From positions 124,001-188,000 of the forward strand of contig JALIZF010001612.1 in NCBI GenBank assembly GCA_029948255.1: 64,000 nt of DNA, given 5' to 3'. The stretch comes from Telmatactis stephensoni. Its lineage: Eukaryota; Cnidaria; Anthozoa; Actiniaria; Isophelliidae. The notes under the pieces are model-generated. The model was not told where the DNA came from. It searched no databases and was given only the letters and a program-made list of their open reading frames with translations. The position numbers and the translations under genes were made by a program. Shown here in pieces: positions 11,180 through 22,017 of the stretch; the first letter of the stretch is position 1; every line of letters starts with the position of its first letter.

Positions 11180-11683
11180 ATATACGAAATGAAAAAGACA
11201 GTGTTGAATTTGTCGTAATTGTATACATACCAGGTGGTTGCAAAGCTGTTGCTGATAATGAGATTTGTTCTTGTTGGGAATTTTCTTCATAATCATCCTG
11301 GCATTCATTTACGCAGCAAATGGTGTCACCGTTTAAAGTTGCTCCCGCGTCTGTTTTTCGTTGCTTTTTACGTTTTACCTCTCCAGCATTGCCATCCATA
11401 ATCTTATCTTTATCTGCAAGAATATCACAACAATAATGAATTGGAATAAATTAGAAGAACTATTCAGAGCTCGTTAATCAATGCCTATTACGATTCTTGG
11501 AGATTTGTTAATGTAATCAATCAAATGACATGGATACAGTTGGTCAATCAAGAACCATAAAATAGCATGAAGAAAAATCTGTGCCATGCTCGATTCAAAT
11601 GAAATATTTGTCACTTGAACAGGGCTTTAAGATATTGTTGGTATCCTAAGATTTTTCAGAGATCATTCCTGGCCATGCGTAAA
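11180..11683 (-). repeat. Segmental duplication unit 1 (left part)
   Basis: The stretch around exon 1, including ttgaatttgtcgtaattgta near 11207 and gagctcgttaatcaatgcct near 11468, is duplicated at about 13338-13800. The unit continues beyond the foldback insertion at 13112-13180. The copies differ by substitutions and small indels, consistent with an old tandem duplication of about 0.6 kb. Confidence 0.85.
11230..11412 (-). CDS. Candidate exon of an unnamed gene, duplicate 1
   Basis: On the minus strand an acceptor (gatattcttgcag) opens KDKIMDGNAGEVKRKKQRKT and continues with a cysteine pair (ICCVNEC), an acidic stretch DDYEENSQQEQ, and SLSATALQPP. It ends at the donor G|GTATGTATAC. The exon is about 183 nt, starts with a 2-nt and ends with a 1-nt overhang, and is lysine/arginine-rich near its start. 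The paralogous exon 2.1 kb away keeps both splice sites and the same reading frame, which supports coding origin. I do not recognise the family. Confidence 0.45.
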
Positions 11684-13111
11684 CACGTTGGGCACAAACG
11701 ACCCCAAAATTGCCGGGGTTAATTTCACTTTTTTATTCTAACCTTCATATTTTAGACAGTTTTTCATCAATTGGGACGAAATTTTCGGAGGTAGTTTAGT
11801 ACATGTAGTGTTTCATTTTGACAGGTAAATAGTTACCATTGTCGTCATTATGACGTCATAGCAAATTGTTACTTTCCGTAAAAAAAAATAGATCACTCCA
11901 AAAGCTTCTCAAAAGTACTCATTATGATAGGAAATATGATTCTCGAAAATTTGGTGTAATTTTTATCTTGATGCGACAATTCGTTGCTGAGTTATAAAGA
12001 ATCTTTAATTCACGATGACGTCATAAAATCGACGTCACTCGAACTTCATTAAAAGCTATTAGAAGCTATTGAAAAGAGCAAGTGACATTCCCATGATAAC
12101 TTATGACTATTATAATGTGTTCCAACAAGAGAAGGCTACAATATTTGGTCTGTGAATGTTATTAGGGATATTTTAAAATATCAGTGACGTCATTATGACG
12201 TTTAACGATCGTGCTATGTTTTTTTATTAATATTTCTAATAGTTATCTTCAAAAAATCAAAAATCTAAAAACATACGATTGATGGCACTTTGGAGTTATT
12301 TCAATGTGCAAAGTATAAAGACAAACGATTTGAAAACCAAAAAGTTAAAACAAGACGTTATTTTTACTAATATTCTTTATAGTTTACCATATACAGCTTT
12401 AGTATATTTACTATAACAAAAAACAAAACAGTCGTCTTGTTTTAACTTTTTTGGTTGCAGTTCGTTTGCCTTTATACTTTGCACACTGAAAGAACTCCAA
12501 AGTGCCATCAATCGTATGTTTTTAGATTTTTGATTTTTCGAAGATAACTATTAGAAATATTAATGAAAAGTACATAGCAAAATCGTTAAACGTCATAATG
12601 ACGTCACTGATATTTTAAAATATCTCTAATAACATTCACAGACCAAATAGTGTAGCCTTCTCATGTTGGAACACATTATAATAGTCATAAGTTATCATGG
12701 GAATGTCACTTGCCCTTTTCAATAGCTTCTAATAGCTTTTAATGAAGTTCGAGTGACGTCGATTTTATGACGTCATCGTGAATTAAAGATTCTTTATAAC
12801 TCAGCAACGAATTGTCGCATCGAGATAAAAGTTACACCAAATTTTCGAGAATCATATTTCCTATCATAATGAGTACTTTTGAGAAGCTCTTGGAGTGATC
12901 TATTTTTTCTCACGGAATGTAACAATTTGCTATGACGTCATAATGACGACAATGGTAACTATTTACATGACAAAATGAAATACTACATGTAGTAAACTAC
13001 CTCCGAAAATTTCGTCCCAATTGATGAAAAACTGTTTAAGATATGAAGGTTAGAATGAAAAAGTGAAATTAATTAACCCCGGCAATTTTGGGGTCGTTTG
13101 TGCCCAACGTG
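11684..13111. mobile_element. 1.43-kb foldback element with arms of about 690 bp
   Basis: The sequence from CACGTTGGGCACAAACGACC to its reverse complement at 13111 is one long inverted repeat centred near 12400, with arms more than 90% alike and a short AT-rich centre. It has no coding capacity. It sits inside duplication unit 1. The second unit at about 13800-13812 has the uninterrupted site (ccatgcgtgaaatactag), so insertion after the duplication is directly visible. The target duplicate is 3-4 bp of A-rich sequence (taaa/aaaa) and cannot be fixed exactly. Confidence 0.92.
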
Positions 13112-13329
13112 AAAATACTAGAGAGGACCGAAAGTGATACCGTTCAAGCGACTGAGGCAAATGGTAAGCAGTTAAAAGACTTCCCAAAAAGAATTTTTTA
13201 GTAATAATCACTGGCAAGTTTGATCAGAAAAGCAGTCATTTATAAAACGAAATCTAGACCATCAATTACAAACTACAGCCTCATGCTACTATGTAGTAGT
13301 GAAGCAACTGTAGAAAATTTAGAAAATGA

Positions 13330-13868
13330 CAAAGAGTGTGTTGAATTTGTCGTAATTGTATACATACCAGGTTTCGAACCTGTTGCTGATAATGAGATTT
13401 CTTCCTGTTGGGAATTCTCTGCACTTTCATTGTGGCATTCATTTCGGCTGGCAATAACGTCAGCGTTGATAGTTGCTCGCATGTCTTTTCCATGTCGCTT
13501 CTTACGTTTTCCTCCTTCTGCTCTGCCATCCATATTGTTTTCTTTATCTGCAAGAATATCAAATCAATAATAAATCAATTAAAGAACTATTCAGAGCTCG
13601 TTAATCAATGCCTATTACGATTCATAGAAATGTTTTAATGTAATCAAGTGACATGGATACGATTGTTCAATCAAAATCATAAAAAGCATGAATCAACATC
13701 TGTGTCATGCTCGATTCAAATGAAATATTTCTCATTTGAACAGGGCTTTCAGACATGGATGGTATCCTAAGATTCTTTTAGGAGATCATTCCAGGCCATG
13801 CGTGAAATACTAGAAAGGACCAAAAGCGATACCGTTCAAGCGACTAACGCAAATGGTAAGCAGTTAAG
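13330..13868 (-). repeat. Segmental duplication unit 2
   Basis: This is the uninterrupted partner of 11180-11683 plus 13112-13180. Shared blocks include the exon, its flanking introns, the site gaccaaaagcgataccgttc near 13819 and aaatggtaagcagttaa near 13850. Confidence 0.85.
13370..13552 (-). CDS. Candidate exon of an unnamed gene, duplicate 2
   Basis: The acceptor (gatattcttgcag) is followed by an open frame beginning KENNMDGRAEGGKRKKRHGK. It continues with an acidic segment (NESAENSQQEEISLSATG) and ends at the donor G|GTATGTATAC. It matches the exon at 11230-11412 in phase, length and the shared NSQQE-ISLSAT block. The cysteine pair of duplicate 1 (ICCVNEC) is ASRNEC here. No other exon of this gene could be placed. 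Confidence 0.45.
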
Positions 13869-14593
13869 GTGACTCAATAGAAGATATTCAGGAGGTATTC
13901 GGCCTTGACAAACTTTTGGTCTTAACTTTTTAGAATCGCGTTCAATTTCAATAACGCTTTAAGAGCTTTTACTCCTATTATCAAGCTACAAGTTGACATT
14001 TAGCGATTTTGTGGAAAATAAGTATTTTTGGAATTATTTCAACAAAACCTGACGCCACTGTTTTGAAGCGAGCCTCTCTAAATCAAAATTTTAGTAACCG
14101 AAATGGATAAAACTGCTGGAATCAAACAACAATGAGTCAGTCTTAAAGCTCGGTGAGTTTCACAAAAATTGTCGGAACAGAAATTCGAGGACGATTGGCT
14201 GTCAAAAGAGTCCCCTAAATTTGCTCTGAAATCGTCATGAATATTTAAGCGCTCCATGTACTCTGAAAATATCAGCCACGGACCTCAAATGACAACGACA
14301 AGGTGACTTAATATCTGCCTAATAAAAGCGCAAAACCGATCATCCACAAGACAAGCTGTTGAAGAGTAGAAGCAATGTTTATAATGTTTATAAAACGCTG
14401 AAAATGCTCAAAAATCCCGGGCGCACTTTAAGCCCCGATTCTAAAACAAAATTCTATACAAGCTGCTGTTTTTATTTTAGAAACAATAAATTCAGAGTTC
14501 CATAAAACGACGGAATTGATTTTTGCTTTTGAACGTGACACAGATGAGGAGAAATAAATTTTTCAAAGTACTATATCCTGCATGAGCGCTTTA
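13869..14593. other. No recognisable gene
   Basis: AT-rich sequence between the segmental duplication and a MITE. It may be an intron of the broken gene at 14860, but no upstream exon was found. Confidence 0.4.
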
Positions 14594-14837
14594 AACCAGA
14601 ATTCATGCACTTTTGTTTTGAATGCAAATGAGATGCAGTTCAATAATTTGCACATTGGTCAGGGGAGTGTCTTGGGAGATGAGGTGATTAATTGCCGTCT
14701 AAAGCCGATTCAGCAAGGCTTTCATAAACTCGGCCATCACATCTCCCAAGACTGGCTAATGCACACCCCCTGACAATGTGTGAAGTCGTGAACTGCATCT
14801 CATTTGCATTCAAAACAAAAGTGCATGAATTCTGGTT
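14594..14837. mobile_element. Foldback MITE with perfect arms of about 49 bp
   Basis: Sequence beginning AACCAGAATTCATGCACTTT is repeated in inverted orientation at 14789-14837. A second inner pair (gtcttgggagatg / catctcccaagac) makes the element a nearly continuous hairpin of 244 bp. It lies 22 bp upstream of a splice acceptor and leaves the polypyrimidine tract intact. Confidence 0.88.
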
Positions 14838-14859
14838 CATAATGTTTTTTCTTTTCTAG

Positions 14860-15376
14860 ATACTTTCCCCAAGGCCGGATGCGAAAGAATTCTAGAGGGA
14901 TTCGTCTATGACTTTCACAATCATAAAGCAAGAACTGCCATGTGTGCTTTACTCGAGTTACTATTTGAACATTAGAAAGACAGGTGGACTCCTGCCAATA
15001 TCGGAGGAGGCTCAAGACGTAATGAAGCCGCAGTTTACAATTTCACAGTTGATGTATATTCAGAATCAAGCTCAGGGTCAGATGATAGCCCGGAAAAACC
15101 GAGCGAAAATAAGTATGGGAAACCAAAATTAGTAATGACTGAATCTCATACAAAATTCTTTGTGCCTGACGTTGTGATGCAAACATCATTTCTTGATTAC
15201 TATCCTGGTCATAGAAAGGATCTTATGGCAGTTTCCTGCAAATCTGTGAGAGATTTCGCTTACCGTGAGATTTACCAGTTGCAATATGAATTATTGCCAA
15301 TCGTGTTTGAATTTCAAGGTGCCCTGGGCTTATTGATAAGTGGCAGAAGGGCCAAGTTAATAAAAGGCTGCATTGA
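14860..15376 (+). pseudogene. Broken paralog of the 49.4-61.4 kb gene, first part of the last exon
   Basis: After the acceptor ttttcttttctag the exon starts with a 2-nt overhang and reads TFPKAGCERILEGFVYDFHN, then ARTAMCALLELLFEH. An in-frame TAG at 14973 occupies the position of Q in the intact copy (FESQKDKW). Beyond it the frame continues NIGGGS, a serine/aspartate-rich SSSGSDDSPEKPS block, FVPDVV, AVSCK, YQLQYELLP and ALGLLISG. All of these align with the exon at 49402-50084. The frame is lost near 15376, where a LINE sequence begins; the 3' remainder is at 17693-17821. Confidence 0.85.
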
Positions 15377-17274
15377 TGGCGCAAGCTCTACATGATTACA
15401 ACTGGTATTCAATAACAATTATAGAATGTATTCACGAAAAGACAGCTGCTTTTCAAGATGCTCTGAGAACACTTTTTGATGAGTGTTTCCCTTCTATGTC
15501 TGTGCGCACTTCTTCGAGGGACCCCCCATTTATGTCGCCACTGGTTAAATATCTACTCAAGATTCGACGCAAACTTAGATCTAAGAATCACCATGGAGAT
15601 AGTTCCTATGCTTTGAACATCATTCAAGATAAAATCAACACTTTAATCAGGAGTAACCAGAAAGTTGCTGTGCAAAAACCATCTTCAAAATATGACAAGG
15701 GGTCCAAAGCTTGGTGGGATGTTTTCAATGCAATAACTGGTAGGAAAACGCGTTCTTCTATTAGTTCGATCGTTGAACCTGAAGCTATAAACTCTTACTT
15801 CTGTGATATTAATACAGATCCTAATTACGTCATGCCTTCTAATGCAATCATTCCTGTAGGGGTAAGAGTCCCTGAGTTGTCTGTAAGTACTGTTGCCACA
15901 TCGTTACTTCGTTTGAAAAGGACAGCATCTGGCCCAGATGATCTCCCTTTCTGGTTCTGGAAGGACAACGCGTATAACCTGGCACCAATAGACAATAGTA
16001 ACTCACATTTTCAATTATTCATTGAAATGTCATACTGTTCCTAGCATTTGGAAACTGGCGAATGCTACACCCTTACCAAAGGAAGTACCTTTCAACAGCT
16101 GTAATCAACTCAGACCGATTTCACTTAAGTGTGTAGTCATGTGTCTTTTCGAAAGACTTGTGTACAAATCTGAACTCTCAAGTGTTTTTGCTGACCTCAT
16201 TGAAACCAGTTTGCCTATCGCAAAGCCCATAACACTACAATGGCACTAATCAAGAACCAACATCTGTGGCTGAAGTGGCTCGATTGTGACGCTGATTTTG
16301 TGCGCATTTTTTCCTTTGACTTCAGCAAAGCTTTTGACTATGTCTCCCACACAACACTTTGTTCAAAGTTAGTGAAAGTAAATGTAAATCCATACAGCAT
16401 TAATTTGGTCATCAGCTTTTTGGAAAGGCGCAAACAACGAGTCAAAGTTGATGGAAAAACAACTGAGTTCCTGAGCATCAATAGAGGCGTTCCACAGGGC
16501 ACTGTGCTCGGCCCTGTTCCCTTCTCGTTAATGGTAAATGACATCAAAGCAGTCGATCCCAAGAGAAATCTGCTTATCAAGTATGCAGACGATATAACAC
16601 ATAACACTGAGTATTCATGTCACCTATGATCTCGATGATACCGAAATTGTCCATCAAGAAATCGTCTCCATCGCGGATTGGGCGAAGAATAACAAAATGC
16701 AGTTGAATCTAAAGAAGACGTGGGAAATGGTCCCCAAAGGAAAAACGACAAAAGATCCTCCTCCGCCAGTCGAGGGTATCCAGCGTGTAAGCAAACTCAA
16801 ACTACTTGGAGTTACCTTCAATGACAACCCAGTTGTTTGGGATGGCCACATTCTCGAAATTCTCATGAAGGCTAGTAGTCGACTGAATATCTTAAGAGTG
16901 TGCAAGTATTACAAGTACTCTATCGAGCAATTGGATCTTCTTTTTCGAAGCCTTATCCTGTCGGTATTTACTTACGCCTTGGAGGTTTGGGGCTGTGCTT
17001 ACTATGACAAGTACCTTAGTAACATTGACAAATTTCTATCTAAAGCACATAAGTGCGGATATATCCAGGAACGCATCAACATCACAGATCTCATTGACCA
17101 AAAGGACAAAACCCTGTTTAATACAGTATCTAAAGGACATCAAGACTTCTCTAGACGAGCTTCTACCAGAAAAGAAAAGCAGGACTTCGAGGAAAAGAGG
17201 ACACGAATACATCCTACCTAAAATTAATACAGAACGTTATAAGAAAATATTTATCAATCGTTGTTTATTTAGTA
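15376..17274 (+). pseudogene. CR1-group LINE ORF2 fragment inserted in the broken gene
   Basis: Three frames together carry the connector region (ASGPDDLPFWFWKDNA), fingers (LANATPLPKE, RPISLKCVV), palm motifs (FSFDFSKAFDYVSH; NRGVPQGTVLGP), catalytic KYADDIT, the thumb (LGVTFNDNP) and the C-terminal LLPEKKSRTSRKRGHEYILP followed by INRCLF. Frameshifts occur near 16040, 16240, 16620 and 17150, so it is dead. The endonuclease domain is missing, as in a 5'-truncated copy. Motif style fits the CR1/Rex1-like group; the precise clade is not certain. Confidence 0.85.
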
Positions 17275-17282
17275 ATTGTCCA

Positions 17283-17593
17283 ATTTATTATATGGCTATG
17301 ATAGTACGCGCGCTCTGATTGGCTGATTTCCGGTCTGATATTTTCCCATCTCGGACCGTTTCCATGGCAATCGGTCTGATATCGGAAGTTCGCTTGATTT
17401 TTGTCGATACAGCGAGGAAAATAGCCATATAATAAACAATTTATTAACCGAGCTTGCTCGGTCCTGTACCGGAAAATATCAGACCTCGGTCTGTTTTGTA
17501 CGGACCTCGCCTATGGCTCAGTCTGTACTATCAAGAACTCGGTCTGATATTTTCCCGTACAGAACTCACGCTCGATTAATAACCCTTTAATAT
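17283..17593. mobile_element. Short (0.31 kb) member of the inverted-repeat family, inside the LINE 3' end
   Basis: Termini and internal blocks match 8546-10443, including cgcgcgctctgattggctga, ggtctgatattttccc twice in opposite orientation, and aataaccctttaatat. TTATTATATGGCTAT at 17286 is inverted at about 17420-17434. It interrupts the LINE 3' UTR just after the NRCLF coding end. Confidence 0.8.
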
Positions 17594-17692
17594 CTTAGAG
17601 AAAAAATTACAAAAGTTAGGCCTTTCTTTTCATTGATTTTGTTGTTAAATAACTACGTCTGTTAGTTATCGAAATAAAGACCATTAAAGACC
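17594..17692 (+). other. LINE 3' UTR remainder with a short tandem tail
   Basis: The sequence returns to LINE-like 3' UTR and ends with aataaagaccattaaagacc, a two-copy ttaaagaccat tandem. This would be a normal LINE tail next to the resumed host exon. Confidence 0.5.
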
Positions 17693-17821
17693 ATTATTGA
17701 TAAGAATAACCTAAAAGTCTACCAGAAAGACTACTATTTTTTGAATCGTTCATTTAAGGAGAATTTTATTGAAATGTGTCAAGACTGTGTGTACCACATG
17801 CATGATATTCATGATAAGTAA
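17693..17821 (+). pseudogene. Broken paralog, 3' remainder of the last exon
   Basis: The frame IIDKNNLKVYQKDYYFLNRS continues FKENFIEMCQDCVYHMHDIH and stops at 17819-17821. It aligns with IIDDDNKLKMYSKSYHFFDG and the FIDMCQDCVYNMYN end of the 49.4-kb gene. Joined to the part ending near 15376, it completes that exon, showing that the intervening 2.3 kb is an insertion. Confidence 0.85.
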
Positions 17822-18139
17822 TTACTATATTTTTACTGTGTAAAAGTTCTTGTCAATAATCAAAATTTCATTCACATGTATCATATTCGTCATACGAACA
17901 TCATGTAATTACCGTATCATTACATTATTGTAAAGTATAATTTTTTAATAAAATATATGTCTTGTCCATAATCAAATTTCATGGACTTATGGCAACACTG
18001 TTTATTGTACACCCTATTAGGAAAAACGCTGTCCAACATGAAAAGATAATTTTTATCACAGCTACAGTACAAGAAGGAAGAAAAGTAGTTTTATGAACAC
18101 TTTACAAGGAAAAACACAAAGCTCTCTAAGAGGGGGACA
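17822..18139. other. 3' flank of the broken gene
   Basis: AT-rich sequence with an aataaaatatatg word near 17948 that could serve as a polyadenylation signal. No gene is seen. Confidence 0.4.
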
Positions 18140-18445
18140 TTGGGGGTTTGCGGCGTATTGCGGTTTTGTCCTTTTTTAGTGCGGTGTTGCGGTTTTGTCC
18201 TTTTTTAGTGCGGTGTTGCGGTGAACGAGGCTGAAAAACTGCGGTGTTGCGGTGATGCTAAACCTTGCGATGTGCGGTGTTTACGTTATTTTTGTCCGAT
18301 GCTACGGTGACGGGAAGAAAATATTGCGGTGTTGCGACTTTAGGGCTCAACAAAACTTTTTATCACGTGACTCTTGAAAAAATGCGTTGATTTTTTGCGG
18401 TATTGCGGTGTTGGACTTTATTTTATTGCGGTGTTGCGGTGTTCG
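18140..18445. repeat. G-rich degenerate repeat (tgcggtgttgcggt)
   Basis: The word gcggtgttgcggt recurs about eight times, first as a tight 28-bp direct duplication (gcggttttgtcctttttta) and then at irregular spacing. One strand is strongly G+T biased. Confidence 0.85.
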
Positions 18446-18764
18446 AGCCCCCCAATGCCCCCTTTCTCTAAACAACTTCAACCTACATCTATTTCAATTT
18501 CCTTTTACTGAATTACTCTTATTTGGGACAGTGTTATATACTTTCCCTTATAGAGCGCGGAGACATTTATAAGCACATTTATATACCATTTGTATTTCCT
18601 CTAAACCTTGCCAGTCATTTATAGCACCTAATGGGCTATTGGGAACTGGAATAAAAGTTGGCGTGCCCCTCGTTCATAAGCGATATAATCACCTCGAAAC
18701 ACCGGGTGATGCCAATTTACGATGACTGAAAATCATTATTTCTATTTAGAATTTTCTATTATTA

Positions 18765-19045
18765 TTGACACTAATCTCGACGGTCTCCCTGTGCTCAATT
18801 TGGCCGAGAGAGTCTGGGCGCTTTATATGCTGGCGTTTGTGGGTTTGTTTGTGGGTTTGTCTGTACGATTTTGTGAATATGCAGTACACTGGCCAGCGGA
18901 AATTTACAAAGTTATCAACGAAAAAACTTTCTAAAGGTTTTCTTTTTATTTCTCGACTTTAAAAACATCTTTCATCGAAGGTAACATCGCTCAGGAGTAG
19001 GTCAAAACACAGTACTGATATATTAGCAATCAATCGTGTTCTGGC
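18765..19045 (+). repeat. Dispersed repeat X, copy 1
   Basis: About 280 bp beginning ctaatctcgacggtctccct and including ccgagagagtctgggcgctt, repeated directly at 19611-19880. The 70-residue frame at 18722-18934 spans it, but the second copy is frameshifted, so coding is unlikely. Confidence 0.8.
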
Positions 19046-19073
19046 TGCACATTTGAGGTGGCACAGGGGGCAG

Positions 19074-19320
19074 AGGAGAATCGACTTTGAATGAATTTGA
19101 ATAAATGAAATACTCACCGTGTCTATTACCGTGCGCGCGCCATTTTGTCTTCTCTCTTTATTTCGGCTGAATTTTGAACTTGCTGGCGCGCGCGCCGTTT
19201 TGTCTTACGTAAGCAAGGTAAGCTCGCTTAGACACTATATTTGTGAAAGGGTGAAACTTCGCTTTCTAGATCTCGTGGTACAACTTGCTGGTGACGGAAA
19301 TGACGTAACAGTAAGTCCAA
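19074..19320. repeat. Dispersed repeat Y, copy 1 (inverted relative to 23.3-23.7 kb)
   Basis: Blocks gagaatcgactttgaatgaa, the CG-alternating gtgcgcgcgcc and cgtggtacaacttgctggtg reappear reverse-complemented between 23340 and 23730. Confidence 0.7.
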
Positions 19321-19610
19321 TCTTTTGAAAACAGTCTAAATCCATAGAAAATGGCCGACAAAAGAACCCAAAAATCACACTTAGCATTGTCAGACAAGTA
19401 AGATAAACTTTATTTAATCATTGAGTTTAAAGTTTTTGCTAAGTTATAGAGTTTTTCGGCGTAATTTGCATCTGATTTTTTTAAAAAACTTAATTGTAGG
19501 GGTAATAAGTTGGTTTCAAGCTCAATTTGGAATTAATTTGACGAGAAATTTTCACTGATTGAACGAGAAACCATCTAAAACTTAATTGCTGCGAGCGTAG
19601 CGAACAGCAA

Positions 19611-20030
19611 CACTAATCTCGACGGCCTTCCTGTGCTCGATTTGGCCGAGAGAGTCTGGGCACTTTATATGCTGGCGTTTGTGGGTGGGTGAGTTTGTCT
19701 GTACGATTTTGTGGATATGCAGTACACTGACCAGCGGAAATTAACAAAGTCATGAACGAATGAACTTTCTAAAGGTTTTCTTTTTATTTCTCGACTTCAA
19801 ATAAAAACATCTTACATCGAAGGTAACATCGCTCAGAAGTACTGATTTTAGCAATCAATCGAGTTCTGGCTGCGCATTTGATCTTGAGGTGGCTCATTTA
19901 TAGTTTGAGCGCGCGCTCAAACAATGGCATTGGCATTGTTGTGCGCGTGCTATGGAATGACATGTCACTGATTTCTTTACGTAACATCAGTGTGAATGCA
20001 ACACAAATAAAAACAAATTCATACGGCGAC
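19611..20030 (+). repeat. Dispersed repeat X, copy 2, plus repeat Z
   Basis: Copy 2 of repeat X is followed by a block with agtttgagcgcgcgct and ggaatgacatgtcactgat, which recurs at 23740-23850. Confidence 0.75.
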
Positions 20031-20127
20031 TCATCGCTTTGCTTGTTTTCATGCCCTGTCAATTCTGGTTATTATAGCATGTTATAGTCGAATATCTCAA
20101 CATATCATATTATCGATGATGTAGAAC

Positions 20128-20305
20128 TGCTTCCAAAGCAATCTGGTTTTATTATTGATTATTTTATATCGCTACTGACAATTTTGTGGTTAATCTCAAT
20201 TGGATTGCAAAATCTCACAATAATATTTGCTATCAGCGATGCAATACAGCTGAAGAAAGCGACTTCGCAGCAATTCACTTCTAATAAGAACCGCTAGTAT
20301 TATAT
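20128..20305. repeat. Dispersed repeat W, copy 1, with an intact TA empty site
   Basis: Sequence from gcttccaaagcaatctggtt to aataagaaccgctagt is shared with 45858-46610. At 20281-20285 ctaataagaacc is the uninterrupted form of the site that carries a MITE at 46334-46596. Confidence 0.85.
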
Positions 20306-20708
20306 TAGACTTTACATGAAAACAAAAATAAAAGTTTAGCATAAGAGCATAGATGAAGAAACCTTTTTTCAACTTCAGTTAAGACTTATTTTTTTAACAT
20401 CATTTAACTTTTCTTTACAATGATTTTAAGAGCTTCATTGGGATTAAGATTCTTAATAAGATAAAACGATTCTAAGATCAAGTTAGATCAAGTTCACTCA
20501 TCAAAAAAGCGAAATTTTTTCCTGGTTTTTAAGTCAAAACTAGCCCCAAAACAGAACACAAATGTTGAATTTCGGCAAAAATAATTTAAGTTGAAGGCGA
20601 AAAGCTATAAAAATTGAAACCACTAACAATATATCTTCCGAGAAAGTCAATTTTACGCATACATTTTGACATCTTACAGCTCGAACTCAGAACGAAACAT
20701 CAAAAATT

Positions 20709-21667
20709 ATATCCCACCGATAAATTTTTACGTACTTCTATTGGCTAAAACAGGTCACGTGGTACATTTTCAGCGGACGGATATCCTGCGATAGCCCCCG
20801 TCCGAGGTGATATCCGTCCGCTCAGCGAAAAATAGAAATGAGATGACAAAAATATAGGGATTTGTCCTCTGAATTAAGGCGAAGAGAAGAACGTTTTAAA
20901 GAAAATATGTCCAAAAACACAAATTAACAAATCCAAAAGACATTCAAGAAACATTTTAATGTTTTCTCCAGTTAACATAAACTTTACAATGTTTTCGGCG
21001 TCTCGCCAAAAGGTTTCTTTGGTTAATTGTAAAATAAAAGTTTAGCAATTTATGCAAAACAAAAGCTTGTACCTACATTTCTCACTCAAAATTCTTACCT
21101 AGTCAGCTTGCTGTCAACAAAGAACACGAGCTTTTATCGGCGAATTAGACGGCACTGAAAAACGACTTGTAAACTTTAGCTTCAACTCTGGCTTCAAAAC
21201 TGCTTCAACAGCGATAGATTTCCGCCAAAGTAGCAAATTTCAGCATTCAGTAATGAAAGAGAATTCAAAAATCACCCTCGGCTTTCCTTTACGGTAGATA
21301 ATCTAGCCAACAAAACTGTGAAAACAGTTCCTCGTACGCGTGGTCTTTGAAGTCAGCCGTCAGTTTGCAAGTCATCCTCCACCTTCAAAATTCGTCTTTT
21401 TCGGCTTTGAAAAGCTAGAATTTTCACTCTCAATGGCTATCGAAGGGTGTCTAAAGCCCTCTTAGTGTCATCATAAGATTTGCCAGCTTATCAGAGGAAA
21501 TTTGGATGAATTTTTTATGTATTTTGCTCCAAAAAGCCAAACAACCAATCAGAGACAGATAAATTATGTAAGAGCCAATCACAATTCTTTAAAAAGCACT
21601 TGAATGGGTTTGTCTAAATTTTGTTTTTCTTTCAAAGACGAAACAAGAAAATTTATCGGAGGGATAT
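20709..21667. mobile_element. Possible element bounded by 20-bp inverted repeats
   Basis: atatcccaccgataaatttt at 20709 pairs with aaaatttatcggagggatat at 21648. The interior contains a hairpin at 20772-20822 (agcggacggatatc/gatatccgtccgct) and no gene. Without a clear TSD this remains tentative. Confidence 0.4.
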
Positions 21668-21702
21668 AAAATAAATAAACCCCTTCTGGCTCACTGGCAT
21701 AT

Positions 21703-21824
21703 CGAAGGATAATGTCCTCGGATTAGAGATGGTCCTCAAAATATCTCATTTGCCCTCGAAGCTTCGCTTCTCGGCCAAATGTTCATTTTTCGGACCATCT
21801 CTAATCCTCGAACATTATCCTTCG
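21703..21824. repeat. Hairpin repeat
   Basis: cgaaggataatgtcctcg and ggattagagatggtcc pair with ggaccatctctaatcc and cgaacattatccttcg across a short AT/CG loop. A decayed MITE is likely. Confidence 0.75.
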
Positions 21825-21903
21825 TAATACCATATGATCACCTCGGGATCCATTGTTTCAAGAGGGACGTTTAATGCCTAACATCCCTCCTACATGAATA
21901 CAA

Positions 21904-22017
21904 ATGAGGGAGATTTAGAACTAAATTTCCCTCATACATCATTAATGAGGGAAATTTAGTTCTAAATTTCCCTCATTAATAATGTATGAGGGAAATTTAG
22001 TTCTAAATTTCCCTCAT
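21904..22017. repeat. Ladder of three 32-bp palindromes at 41-bp period
   Basis: Palindromes of the form atgagggaaatttag/ctaaatttccctcat (with a tt or aa centre) lie at 21904-21935, 21945-21976 and 21986-22017. Each is self-complementary, and together they also form a larger inverted repeat. No gene is present. Confidence 0.93.

Noticed and set aside
18722..18934. 70-codon membrane-like protein (LYMLAFVGLFVGLSV)
   Set aside because: It lies in dispersed repeat X, and the copy at 19611 is frameshifted at the same place, so coding is not conserved.
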